From Nissolia schottii (taxonomy: Eukaryota > Streptophyta > Magnoliopsida > Fabales > Fabaceae): 64,000 bases of DNA. This document shows, one piece after another, positions 9,799 to 20,552 of the stretch. The notes under the pieces were generated by a model. That model ran no database searches and had not been told where the DNA came from. It saw only the letters and a list, made by a program, of their open reading frames with translations. Positions within the stretch are counted from its first letter, which is position 1; every line of letters begins with the position of its first letter. The DNA lies in assembly GCA_003254905.1 (NCBI GenBank), contig QANU01010606.1, positions 28,272 to 92,271 of the forward strand. The letters are read 5' to 3'. The translations under genes were made by a program, and so were the position numbers.

Positions 9799-11946
9799 AT
9801 GGCGTCCTTGCTCATCCAAATTCAGCGGTGGCTGAAGCAGTCCAAGGTATGGAGATTTGTGGGTTTTGCTTCAGCTGTTGTTGGACTCCTCTGTTATGCC
9901 CTGAGCTCCTCCTTCAACAATTTATTCGGAGATTGGAACTTGCTGAAAACTTTTCTATATACTGTTTTCAGTTTCATCCTATGTGTTGCAATTTTGTATG
10001 GCAAGGTATGGCAACCCTCAGCTAGTCTCCGGTCAAAAGCACATATTGCAATTTTGGTTTTGACCATCACCTCTTTCTACTCCTTTTTCTTCGATAAAGC
10101 TGTGAATGGGAAACCAGATGCATATAGTTTGATTTCTTGTGGTGCGTTTGCTATGATGTCACTCCGCTTGTCAAGGCAGACTCACTGCGGAGCCGAAGTG
10201 GATCTGCTCTATTTCTTCCTAGGAGCTTTGATAGTACAACTCATGAAGATAAAATGGTTGTTAGGTTTCGTTGGAGTGGGTTTCAGTTATTCGCTCGTCA
10301 TTCTCCGTTCTTGTTTAGATTCCCAACCAGAGGCATCCAGATATATTGGATTCCAAGATCAACCTGATGTGGTCATTCAAGTAAGTTCGCTACAATTGCA
10401 ATCCCACGCTAACAGTGCTACTGCTCTAGCTATCACACCACAGGAAGGCAACATTGATGACCAAGCAATCACCCAGGTCAATTCACATTCACAAGAAGCC
10501 AACGCCGATATTGCACTTATCAAGCCATATCTCTTGGCTTCTATGAAAGCGCTCAAGAAAAAGAATCGGAATCTTATCAACACTCTGTCCAACCATATTG
10601 GCTTCTCTTCGCTAGACCCCAACTTGCTGATTCTGTCCAACCATATTGGCTTCTCTTGGCCAGACCCCAACTTGCTGATTGACGCACTTCCGTCAGAAAT
10701 TATCAACAACCTTAACGAAGCTGTGAAGCTCGGGATAGCCGCTGGGTTTGAGAAGGAGTGCTCCCACATGTACACCACTTGCCGGAGGGAGTTCTTGCGG
10801 CAGTGCCTCTATGCCCTTGGGATTGCAGACTTGGTCAAGGAGGACAATAAGGACAACGCTCTTGAGACTATAGGGAGATTTGAGCGTTGGATCAGAGCTT
10901 TCAAGATCGCCATCCGGTTACTGTTTCCCAATGAACGGAGACTCTGTGATCGCATCTTCTCTGGATTCTCCTCGGTTGGGGATCTCTCTTTCGTGCTGGT
11001 TTGCAAGGAACTCACCATTCGTTTGCTGAACTTTGCAAATGCTTTTGCATTTGACATCCATTCGCTGAAGATTTGTCTAGGCATGGCGAAAGTGTGTGAT
11101 ACAGTTCTTGACTTGGTTCCTGAGTTGGAATTACTGTTTCCTGATCAGTACGGCGAGTCACTCAGGAGTGAAGCAATCATGGTTCGGAAGAGATTGTGTG
11201 AGGCAATCACAGGCATTTTCTCGGACTTGGAGAATTTGATTCGCTGTGATATGCAGATTGCAGATGTTCCTGGAGGCATTTGTCCGATTACCTACGATGT
11301 GGTGAATTGCCTGTATGGACTTATGACAGATTGGCAACTAGTTGCGAAAGATAGTCCAATGGGAATGTCTCCTTCGCTTCGTGTCGAGATGACAAGGATA
11401 ACAGAGCTCTTAGAGAGCCATTTGGAAGCCAAGTCTAAAGACTACATGAAATTTGGTTTATGTTATGTTTCCATGATGAATAATGTCATGTACATAGTGG
11501 AACAATTGGTAAGGTATCGCCGTGCTAATATTATGATGGAGGACTTGAATCACTGGGTCAAAAAATACGATGAAAAAGTCTGGCAAAACCTAGAAGACTA
11601 TCAAAATAGCTCATGGAACAAGGTGTTGGCCTTGTTGTTGCGGGACAACGATGTTGAATCAGTGGCATCTGATGCGGCAGCAAAGCCTATGAAAGAGAAG
11701 CTCTATTTGTTCAACAGTCAATTTGACGAGATATGCAGCATACAGTCTACATGGTTTGCGCATAATAATATAAGGGGAAAAATAATTGTATCCCTGAAAA
11801 ACACGGTGTTGCCACCATACGGGAACTTCATTGGAAGTTTCCATGATGTTCTTGGTGAGTATGCTTATGATTATATTCAGTTTGGAATCTTTGATATTGA
11901 AGATCGACTCAGCCAGTTGTTTCTTGGAGGCAAGAAAAAAGAATAA
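9799..11946 (+). CDS. EXO70J-type exocyst subunit with membrane head, copy 2 (intact)
   Basis: Open frame of 715 residues from MASLL; an in-frame ATG at 9766 could add 11. The architecture matches copy 1: five or six hydrophobic segments in the first 170 residues, a polar linker and an Exo70 domain ending IFDIEDRLSQLF. It differs from copies 1 and 3 by a perfect-length 48-bp tandem duplication in the linker (10585-10680) that repeats LSNHIGFS..DPNLLI. Copy 4 has the same duplication. A stretch of about 14 residues seen in copy 1 before GMSPSL is shorter here. The upstream sequence is of the copy 4 type. It appears intact, so it is a candidate functional gene. Confidence 0.87.
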   Translation: MASLLIQIQRWLKQSKVWRFVGFASAVVGLLCYALSSSFNNLFGDWNLLKTFLYTVFSFILCVAILYGKVWQPSASLRSKAHIAILVLTITSFYSFFFDKAVNGKPDAYSLISCGAFAMMSLRLSRQTHCGAEVDLLYFFLGALIVQLMKIKWLLGFVGVGFSYSLVILRSCLDSQPEASRYIGFQDQPDVVIQVSSLQLQSHANSATALAITPQEGNIDDQAITQVNSHSQEANADIALIKPYLLASMKALKKKNRNLINTLSNHIGFSSLDPNLLILSNHIGFSWPDPNLLIDALPSEIINNLNEAVKLGIAAGFEKECSHMYTTCRREFLRQCLYALGIADLVKEDNKDNALETIGRFERWIRAFKIAIRLLFPNERRLCDRIFSGFSSVGDLSFVLVCKELTIRLLNFANAFAFDIHSLKICLGMAKVCDTVLDLVPELELLFPDQYGESLRSEAIMVRKRLCEAITGIFSDLENLIRCDMQIADVPGGICPITYDVVNCLYGLMTDWQLVAKDSPMGMSPSLRVEMTRITELLESHLEAKSKDYMKFGLCYVSMMNNVMYIVEQLVRYRRANIMMEDLNHWVKKYDEKVWQNLEDYQNSSWNKVLALLLRDNDVESVASDAAAKPMKEKLYLFNSQFDEICSIQSTWFAHNNIRGKIIVSLKNTVLPPYGNFIGSFHDVLGEYAYDYIQFGIFDIEDRLSQLFLGGKKKE
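10585..10680 (+). repeat. 48-bp coding tandem duplication in EXO70J copy 2
   Basis: Units 10585-10632 and 10633-10680 each encode 16 residues and differ at only a few bases. The same duplication occurs at 42820-42915 in copy 4 and is absent from copies 1 and 3. It keeps the reading frame. Confidence 0.95.
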
Positions 11947-12164
11947 GGATGCCAAAGGGAAGAAAAGTCTTGTCTCCCTAAGTTAGGCTATTTAAAAAAA
12001 ATTATATTGTACAGTTGTATGTCCTTTTACCATTTATGTATTTTGCTCATATTCATAATCATTAGTCTCATTTCATTTTCTGGTTCTATTATTTTGGATT
12101 TGCTTGGTTCAAGTTCAAGTTTCAATAGGGTATAAAATTTTATTTTTATTTACAAATTTGCCAA

Positions 12165-12376
12165 CTGCTGATGGCAATGACAGAGTAAACCCACAATTAG
12201 AGTAATTATGCCATGCATCATTATCATCAAAGACTTTCTGAACCTTTCAAGTTCCAATCATTTTCCTCCAAAGACTGTGGACAACTGGATCATGATGCAA
12301 CACCAGAGAGCTCATCACTATCAATATCTGCTCAATTTGAGCACAGTTCCCTGTGCTGATAACTATAGTACTTCTA
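12165..12376 (-). pseudogene. 3' tail relic of the head-only gene (after copy 2)
   Basis: It matches the last 40 or so codons and 3' flank of the head-only gene at 8400-8610, including the codons for HHDPVVHSLWRKMIGT on the minus strand. Upstream codons are gone; the match ends at ACTATAGTACTTCT, the same breakpoint as after copies 3 and 4. Confidence 0.75.
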
Positions 12377-12533
12377 CTTTCAAATAATGATGTTTTGGTA
12401 GTTAGAGTAATTATAAGAATTTAATACATCCTATAACTTCAGGTAGAAGGCCTATAAATGGAGTTTACATATTCATAGCAGCACTAACAAATACCTTGTA
12501 GTATTTCCACTTGAATTCTTAGTACAAGTCTTC
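12377..12533. other. Segment shared with the flank of copy 4
   Basis: About 125 bp continues the similarity with 44590-44705, including AGGCCTATAAATGGAG, and then diverges at CAGCACTAAC. The TATA-like CTATAAATG is inside it. Confidence 0.5.
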
Positions 12534-13095
12534 TCAACGGGTAAATATCAGCGTATGAGAAATACCTTTGAAGGTGTGCCAACTCTTGAATTTCTCACTT
12601 ATCATAGAGATGTCTCCACGCAACTGATTGGTAAGGTTAAACAAAGATAAGAAGGTATGCGTATAGGGCTCTATGTCAAACACCCAGCACACGATTTGAA
12701 ATTTGCGGAGTAGAGTCCAACCATTAGGATACAACTAGGTAGGCCCAGGCTTGCAAGATGTCATGACCTGGCGCTCAAACATAAAGAAGGGAAGGCGAGT
12801 CCCCAATTGCGTGAAGAAAACCTCATACGTCCACAGGAAGTGGGGTATGTCCTAATGGTGGAGCATGCACAAGTGCTCATCTTCAAAAGCAGCCTCTAGC
12901 CTATACTCGTCATCCACACACCCCCCTTTCTGTCAATTTCACCACGTTCTGCAAGTCCTCTACGTGCCTAATTCTTATGATGGAGGGGGTGGAGAATACT
13001 TCTGGATCTATCAACCAATACACTCTCAGTTCATACGATCCAGTCAAGGGTCGCGGAACTTTCAATTCCTTGAAGGATTTCTTGTACCTCCCCAT
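12534..13095 (-). pseudogene. Relic of a plant retrotransposon 'gypsy-type transposon' domain
   Basis: Minus-strand pieces read MGRYKKSFKELKVP and, after frame changes and stops, YPNGWTLLRKFQIVC and LFNLTN. This pattern (LHPNSW...FQ.LC...FF.) is typical of the putative gypsy-type transposon domain found in many plant retrotransposons. It is broken in several places and has no pol nearby. Confidence 0.5.
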
Positions 13096-13665
13096 GGCCG
13101 ACTAAGATCTGTTATTTTTTATGAACAAATTGTGATAATACATAAAAATGATGTTAATGAACAAATTGTGATAATGTATAAAACTGAGGTAGCTTAATTA
13201 GGTTGAGGAAGATGAAAGAAACATGGATGATGGTGGAGGCAAAAGGTTAGGCCAGATGAAGTACTAAAGATAGGAATTTTAGAAATTCGGTCTATGTAGG
13301 TGGGAAAAATAGTCATCTGTTTTAAGTTAAGAATCTCTACTTAATCCATTCGATTTTTGAAATTACCTTCTTACAATAGGCAAACATGATATTTGCTTGC
13401 AATGTATTTCATACCGTTTGTGCAATTATATTCCCTGCTTTAATTTCCCCCTTCAAATGCAAACATAATTCGAAAAAGAATTTAGTATCTAAAGAGCAGA
13501 TTGTCATATAAACTGTATGGATTTACATTTAAGTTTTAAGACCCCTAAAATTATTATCTATGTCACTTTAGATGATCTTGATGAGAATGCATATTGAATT
13601 TCAAAGTCAAATTTTAATTTCATGTATCTAGCCGTATATATTATTATGCCAAGCACATACAATTA

Positions 13666-13709
<44 letters not shown>

Positions 13710-14140
13710 TTGTATTAATGTGACATATTTTACGTAATGTATTTTATAGGAAAATACTAAGTTCGCTTAATCGTTGAATTGAAGTAATGCTCACGTTAAT
13801 CATAGAATGTGTACTAATTGTAATTATAAGTTGTAGGTCAAATTAATCCATGAGTTTATAAACATTAGTGTATTGTCACATTTTCATTCATTGATCACAT
13901 TAAAATGGACATAATAGCAAGTGATATTGCAAATGAGATGTAGTTGTATTTATTGCAATTGCAAGTTAGGTTGCCAGAGGAGTTATGGTGGTTAGTGACG
14001 CTAGAATAACAATTAATATTTGTAGTTCCAAGTATTGTCTTGTAGAATATGTTTAGTCTTTAGTGTTGACATATACTCTCTATTGTTATCATTTTCTCAT
14101 TTAATGTGAAAAATTAATGAAACGAGAGACTAATTTCATC
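13096..14140. other. AT-rich intergenic DNA with microsatellite
   Basis: No gene seen. An (AT)n tract lies at 13672-13706. Confidence 0.5.
13672..13706. repeat. (AT)n microsatellite
   Basis: Uninterrupted AT dinucleotides. Confidence 0.9.
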
Positions 14141-14148
14141 CATATACT

Positions 14149-14733
14149 CAAGGTTGTCAAACTTGAGAGTTTAAGTAAACTCATAGAGTCTCAGTAAACT
14201 TGAATCTTAAACTCGACTTGTAAACTCGTATGAGTTTACATACGTAAAAAAATATGTTATAAGCAAATATAATTAGGAACTAAACTTTATTTTATATTGT
14301 ATTTTTAATTGAAATTGGATAATGTTAACTTTAAATTAAATTAATGAAAGAAATATCATAAATTCACCTTAATGCATGACACTTAGTGGTTATGTCATAT
14401 TTTATTCAGTATCTGTATTATTTTATAGTTCAATAAAACATAGCTCAATTATGATAAATATATGAAATTAGTTAAATAAACTCAATATATATTATCTAAT
14501 ATAAACAAAGTTAGATAAGTATCGAATAAAGTTACAAAATTTGTACATTTTGAGGTAAACTCATAAATTCGTAGGTAGATTTTAACTCGTAAACTCGCTA
14601 GTAGGATTGAGAGTTTGCTTAAACTCGTACTAGTTTACCAAAAAAGAGTTTACATAAGGGTTAACTCGTTTTGTGTAGTAAAATCGTAAACTCGTACGAG
14701 TTTACGAGTTAACTCGAGAGTTTAACAACCATG
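14149..14733. mobile_element. hAT-type non-autonomous element (MITE) with 8-bp target duplication
   Basis: The left end CAAGGTTGTCAAACT is complementary, with two mismatches, to the right end AGTTTAACAACCATG. The direct 8-bp repeat CATATACT flanks both ends exactly (14141-14148 and 14734-14741). An 8-bp duplication and CA.GG-type termini are the hallmarks of the hAT superfamily. The subterminal regions are full of AAACTCGTA/TACGAGTTT motifs in both orientations. At 585 bp without an open frame, it must be mobilised in trans. Confidence 0.88.
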
Positions 14734-15230
14734 CATATACTATTATTTCAAGGATTACAAATTTATAAATCCCAATATAAATTTACAAATTTACCAATAT
14801 AATTAGATTTTGAATTTGATGGACCAAAGTGATTTAGACTTATATTTACATAGACTTAAATGAGCATTTTCCCTTCTAGAATTATTTAAGGGTTAGTTTG
14901 GTCACTGAGAGTGTTCGTGTAAGTCACTTTGATCCCTAAAAATTCATTTAAGTTTTTGTTTAGTTTTGACATTATATAGGGTTGTTACCAACACTGAGAT
15001 TGAAAAAGATATTGTAAGAGAACTTATGACTGCAATTCTTAGTTTATATGACATGATAGGGGAATTTTATACTTCATAATTGAGCATTGCAGTATGAAAT
15101 TATGTGATTTTAATGGCTAATTGGTAATATTCACATAATTGTCCTTTTATGAGTATAATTGAGAAAATTATAGTTTAAGCACCGTTTTTAAATGATTTTT
15201 AATTGTCTCGAGTAACCTATGTGTCTAACA
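14734..15230. other. AT-rich intergenic DNA
   Basis: No gene or repeat ends seen. Confidence 0.45.
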
Positions 15231-15239
15231 TCTTGTGTT

Positions 15240-15660
15240 TGAGTTGTTAGAATCACAAGTAATCGAGTGTTGGTACAAGAAGGGGAACAAAAGGAGCAAG
15301 GAATGAAAGAAAAGAGCCAAATTGAGATTCTGGAAGACATCTCACGCGAGATGTGAATTCATCTCGTGCGAGACATAGCACACAAAAAGCAAGGATTTGG
15401 ATTCTTGAAGACGTCTCGCGCGAGATACGAACTCATCTCACGCGTGACGTTGCAAACAAAATGAGAAATATGGCTCAGTAAGGGTGTCCCGCGCGAGACA
15501 CAATGCAACTAGCGCGAGACACGTTCGCAGAAGCCCAAAACCCAATTTTGTGATTCCAAAAGGTTATAAATAGACATAAGGTGAACACAATTGAGAAAGT
15601 CTCACATATCAGTTCCCAGCTGCTCTTAGACTTGTATCCTCCCAAATTGTAGAAGCCCAA
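15240..15660 (+). mobile_element. Probable LTR fragment with a palindrome array and TATA box
   Basis: Six variants of a palindrome close to TCTCGCGCGAGA lie at 15339-15352, 15361-15374, 15413-15426, 15434-15449, 15484-15501 and 15507-15522. A TATA box (TTATAAATAG, about 15564) follows within 45 bp. This layout copies the promoter layout of the gypsy LTRs at 50.4-51.0 and 57.7-57.9 kb, with a different palindrome. No terminal dinucleotides or target duplication could be fixed. Confidence 0.45.
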
Positions 15661-16817
15661 AACAAAGGAGATGCATTCATTTCAAGCCATAAATAACAAA
15701 TCTAAATACAAAACACTATAGTTTCATCCAAAGCAAAATATTAATAAATAAATAAATTAATCATCTTAATAAGTTTACCAAAAAAACAAATACTATAACT
15801 AACGAAACAAAACCAAGTTATAATTTTTCTTACTGTAACAGAAAAATATTAACTAAAAGATGAATGAACCTAGACTTAGTTATGGGTCTTTGGTGGTAAA
15901 TTTTTAACAAAAAAAGACACCGAACTTTTTTTCTCACATTATCCTGACTACAATAAAATAACAACAAAGTGAAATGTCCTGTGGTCCACTAATTTTTAAT
16001 ACATCTATTATCTTTTTCATTAAGATTAAATAGTAAAAAATAAGGAAAAAAGTAAAAGAAAATATTATAAAGAAGAAAGAACACGTTAAGTGGACTTCGA
16101 AGTTGGATTTATCAAAGCAGACAACTTTATGATGATCCCAACTAAAAGCTTTTCAGGTTGTGAGCTTGAAGAGGAGGGGAAAAAATAGATATTTTTATTA
16201 CATTGTATTGGGGGTTAACATTTTCAGCTGGGAAAAAAGAAGATAGATGAGAAAGATGTAAATAGGATATAGAAGGAGAGAAAATGAAGAGTCTTTTATA
16301 GAATATAGAAGGAGAGAAAATGAAGAGTCTTTTATAATTCAAGAGTTTTTAGGTAAAACTTTTTATTTTTGGAAAAAACCCCCAATTTAGTCCCTTTTGA
16401 TTTTCATTGCGGTTAACTTGGTTCTTGTTAATTTTTTTTGTCAATTTCGTCTCTTTTAATTTTTAAAATCAGACAGTTTCATCCTTTTGTTAGTTTGCTT
16501 AACGGTGGTTATTAACGTGGCACTTGACGGAGGTACGTGATACGTTAACTGTCACGTCACCTGTCCACGTCAGCGTTGTTGGCACGTGTCTCGCATGAGT
16601 CCCTTCAATTAGAAGCAAGTAACTTTGTCACTAAGCTACCGGCATTATTGTGATATAATGTTACAATAATTTTATTACATAATTAAAATGTGTTACTTAT
16701 TAGTAACTCAAAAGTTAAATTTAGTACATCAAGCTAAATTAGCAAACATCATTACCACTAAGCTATCAATATTATTATGTTATTTTACCGCAACCATTAT
16801 ATATATTTTATATTACT
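15661..16817. other. Intergenic DNA
   Basis: No gene. A 36-bp sequence ending in AAGAGTCTTTTATA is directly repeated at about 16268-16336. The stretch 16375-16640 (AACGGTGGTTATTAACGTGG, CACGTCACCTGTCCACGTC) looks like part of a non-autonomous DNA transposon, but I could not find both ends. Confidence 0.4.
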
Positions 16818-16963
16818 GTGTTATCGAGACTTTAAAAAAAATCAAACTTTTACGAAAAAAGTATAAATAAAAATTATAATAGGCTTAAAATAATTCTAAT
16901 TATAATTTTTATTTGTACCTTTTTTGTTTAAAAGTTTAATTTTTTTTAACTCATCGGTAACAC
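16818..16963. repeat. Foldback (long inverted repeat)
   Basis: Arms 16818-16880 and 16899-16963 are imperfect complements, starting GTGTTATCG and ending CGGTAACAC, with an 18-nt spacer. Weaker pairing continues outward to about 16796 and 16988. Probably a small foldback MITE. Confidence 0.75.
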
Positions 16964-17107
16964 AATTCAAGTATAAAATACATTGTCACTAAACATTTAT
17001 GTGTGTTCGTACACTAATTGTTTAATATTTTTTATTTTTTGTCTTTGACAATGTTTATTTTTTGTTAAATGACTATTAAAAAAACTATTTTTAAAGTGGA
17101 CACGTAA

Positions 17108-17451
17108 AGAAGATATTTTGGAAGAGGGGGGATCATATACACACAAACAAATTTGTCACATTATATATATTAATGTGACTAGATGTAAAGTTCTAGGAAG
17201 ATAGTTTACAAGGTACAAACCTAAGTCAGCGCAAATGACAAAATAGAGCTGGGTCATGGGTGTAGTCTTTGTTTAAACCTCTAATTACACTGATGTGTCA
17301 CAAATCAATATCAGAAAATGAAGGTAGTGGCAAACTTTTCCCGAAAATTTCCGCTGAGAGAGGGAATACCTATTGTAATCCTGGACTTAAAAATGGCAGC
17401 TCTCTATATGTGAACTTAATGCTCACACACTCATCTCACTTCAGAAAGAAC
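17108..17451 (+). promoter_or_regulatory. Upstream region of EXO70J copy 3
   Basis: Closely similar to 5695-6046 upstream of copy 1, but with a much shorter AT tract at about 17162. Presumed promoter and 5' UTR. Confidence 0.5.
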
Positions 17452-19607
17452 ATGGCGTACTTGCTCATACAAATTCAGCGGTGGCTGAAGCAGTCCAAGG
17501 TATGGAGATTTGTGGGTTTTGCTTCAGCTGTTGTTGGACTCCTCTGTTATGCCCTGAGCTCCTCCTTCAACTATTTATTCGGAGAGTGGAACTTGCTTAA
17601 AACTTTTCTATATACTGTTTTCAGTTTCATCATATGTGTTGCAATTTTGTATGCAAAGGTATGCCAACCCTCAGCTAGTCTCCGGTTAAAAGCACATATT
17701 GCAATTTTGGTTTTGACCATCACCTCTTTCTACTCCTTTTTCTTCGATAAAGCTGTGAATGGGAAACCAGATGCATATAGTTGGATTTCTTGTGGTGCGT
17801 TTGCTATGATGTCACTTAGCTTGTCAAGGCAGACTCACTGCGGATTCGAAGTGGATCTGCTCTATTTCTTCCTAGGAGCTCTGATAGTACAGCTCATGAA
17901 GATAAAATGGTTGTTAGGCCTTGTTGGAGTGGGTTCAGTTATTCGCTCGTCATTCTCCGTTCCTATTTAGATTCCCAACCAGAGGCATCCGGATATATTG
18001 GATTCCAAGATCAGCCTGATGTGGTCATTCAAGTAGGTTCGCTACAACTGCAATCCCATGCTAATAGTGCTACTGCTCTGGCTATCACACCACAGGAAGG
18101 CAACATTCATGACCAAACAATCACCCATGTCAATTCTCATTCACTAGAAGCCAACACCGATATTGCTCTTATCAAGCCATATCTCTTGGCTTCTATGAAA
18201 GCGCTTAAGAAAATGAATCGGAATCTTATCAACACTCTGTCCAACCATATTGGTGTCCCTCGGCCAGACCCCAACTTGGTGATTGACACGCTTCCGTCAG
18301 CAATTATCAACAACCTTAACGAAGCTGTGAAGCTCGGGATAGCCGCTGGGTTTGAGAAGGAGTGCTGCGACATGTACATCACTTACCGCATGGAGTTCTT
18401 GCGACAGTGCCTCTATGCCTTTGGGATTCCAGACTTGGTCAAGGAGGACAATAAGGACAACGGTTTTGAGACTACGGGGATTGAGGGTTGGATTACCTCT
18501 TTCAAGTTTCCCTTCCGGTTACTATTTCCCAATGAACAGAGACTCTGTGATCGCGTCTTCTCTGGATTCTCCTTGGTTGGGGATCTCTCTTTCATCTTGA
18601 TTTGCAAGGAACTTACCATGCGTTTTCTGAACTTTGCAAATGCAAAATTTGACATCCATTCGCCGAAGATTTTTCAAGGCATGGCGGAAGTGTGTGATAC
18701 AGTTCTTGACGTGGTTCCTGAGTTGGAATTACTGTTTCCTGATCAGTCCGGTGAGTCACTCAGGAGTGAAGCAATCATGGTTCGGAAGAGATTGGGTGAG
18801 GCAATCACGGGCATTTTCTCGGACTTGGAGAATCTGATTCGCTGTGACATGCGGATTGCAGATGTTCCTGGAGGCATTTGTCTGATTACCTACCATGTGG
18901 CGAATTGTCTCTATGGAATTATAACAGAATGGCATAGATTTGAGAAAGTTGTCAAAAAACATCCGACGGTCAATAATCGAGTGGGAATGTCTCCTTCACT
19001 TCCTGTCGAGATGACAAGGATAACAGAGCTGTTAGAGAGCCATTTGGAAGCCAAGTCTAAAGACTACACGAAACTTGGTTTATGCTATGTTTCCGTGATG
19101 AATAACTTCACTTACATAAGGGACCAATTGGTAATGTGTCGCATTGCTGATATTATAACGGAGGACTTGAATCACTGGATCGAAAAGTACGATGTACAAG
19201 TCTGGCGAAACCTAGAAGACTATCAAAATAGCTCATGGAACAAGGTACTGGGCTTGTTGTTACAGGACAACGATGATAAATCAGTGGCATCTGATGCGGC
19301 GGCAAAGTCTATGAAAAAGAAGCTCTATTTTTTCAACAGTCAATTTGACGAGATATGCAGCATTCAGTCTACATGGTTTGCGCATAATGGTATAAGGGAA
19401 AAAATAATTGTATCCCTGAAAAACATGTTGTTGCCAGCATATGGGAACTTCATTGGAAGTTTCCATAATGTTCTTGGTGAGTATGCTTATGATTATATTC
19501 AGTTTGGAATCTTTGATATTGAAGATCGACTCAACCATTTGTTTTTTGGAGGTAAGCAAATGAATAAGGATGCCATAGGGCAGAAAAGTCTTGTCTCCCT
19601 AAGTTAG
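17452..19607 (+). pseudogene. EXO70J copy 3, frameshifted
   Basis: It starts as MAYLL and encodes the membrane head. A one-base deletion at about 17933 (GTGGGTTCAG where the other copies have GTGGGTTTCAG) then shifts the frame and stops it at 17970, leaving a 172-residue head fragment. The Exo70 part stays open in another frame (17907-19607) to the end. A second one-base loss just before the normal stop adds about 13 residues ending SLVSLS. Other differences from copies 1 and 2, such as loss of one codon in the FANA..DIH block and one in the TTG.EGW block, keep the frame. The single early lesion could be real, or a sequencing error in a run of Ts. As read, membrane head and exocyst domain cannot be made as one protein. 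Confidence 0.8.
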
Positions 19608-19779
19608 GCTATATTAAAAAATTATATTGTCACAGTTGTATGTCCTTTTACCATTTATGTATTTTGCTCATATTCATAATCATTAGTCTCATTTCGTTTT
19701 CTGATTCTATAATTTTAGATTTGCTTGGTTCATGTTCAAGTACAAGTTTCAATAGGTTGTGAAATTTTAATTTTATTTA

Positions 19780-20000
19780 CAAATTTGTCAACTGCTGATG
19801 GCAATGGCAGAGTAAACCCGCAATTAGAGTAGTTATGCCATGCATCATTATCATCAAGACTTTCTGAACCTTTCAAGTTCCAATCATTTTCCTCCAAAGA
19901 CTATGGTAACTGGATCATGATGCAACACCAGAGAGCTCATCACTATCAATATTTGCTCAATTTGAGCACAGTTCCCTATGCTGATAACTATAGCACTTCT
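19780..20000 (-). pseudogene. 3' tail relic of the head-only gene (after copy 3)
   Basis: Similar to 12165-12376 and 44375-44590, with the same breakpoint after ACTATAGCACTTCT. Only the last codons and the 3' flank are left. Confidence 0.7.
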
Positions 20001-20186
20001 AATTTCAAATAATGGTGTTTTTCTAGTTAGAGTAATTATAAGAATTTAATATATCCTATACCTTCAGGTAGAATAGCAGCACTAACGCATCAATTGTACT
20101 AGTACAGAATGATTGAATTTTATGGTTATTTTTGGGGATCTCTTTAGATCAATTGCACAGTAAACAAATTTGTCACATTTTATATA

Positions 20187-20485
20187 CAGGTTAAAATCCT
20201 TTTTTTTTTTTTACCTTAGTTATACCTAATCACTTTGTTCCCGTATTTTTTAAAATGTTCAATTTAGTTATCTATTTTTTAAAATGAGTCACTTTAGTTT
20301 TTTTTTTTTTTTACATTTAAACGCACTTTTAAATGTGGGTAATAACACTATTCAAATGTGGTTAAATAAAAAAAAAACACCAAAGTGGCTCATTTTAAGA
20401 AATAGAGAACCATATTGAATATTTTAAAAAATGTGGGACTGCATCCGTTATTTGAATATAATTAAGGGACGAAAAAAGGGTTCCA
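20187..20485. mobile_element. Foldback MITE in the duplicated block
   Basis: The two halves are imperfect inverted complements. The left half has AAAATGAGTCACTTTAG, and the right half has the reverse-complement form AAAGTGGCTCATTTTAAG; the halves meet around ACATTTAAACGCAC. The same element lies at the same relative place at 44780-45066, so it was inserted before the block was copied. Confidence 0.65.
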
Positions 20486-20552
20486 TCATTGTAATATAAT
20501 ATATAATATACACACGTGTGTGTAAATAATGTGACTAGATACAAATTATGTG

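Noticed and set aside
17269-17451. Upstream in-frame extension of EXO70J copy 3
   Set aside because: No ATG at the extreme start and the extension has no counterpart in copies 1, 2 and 4; MAYLL at 17452 is equivalent to their start.
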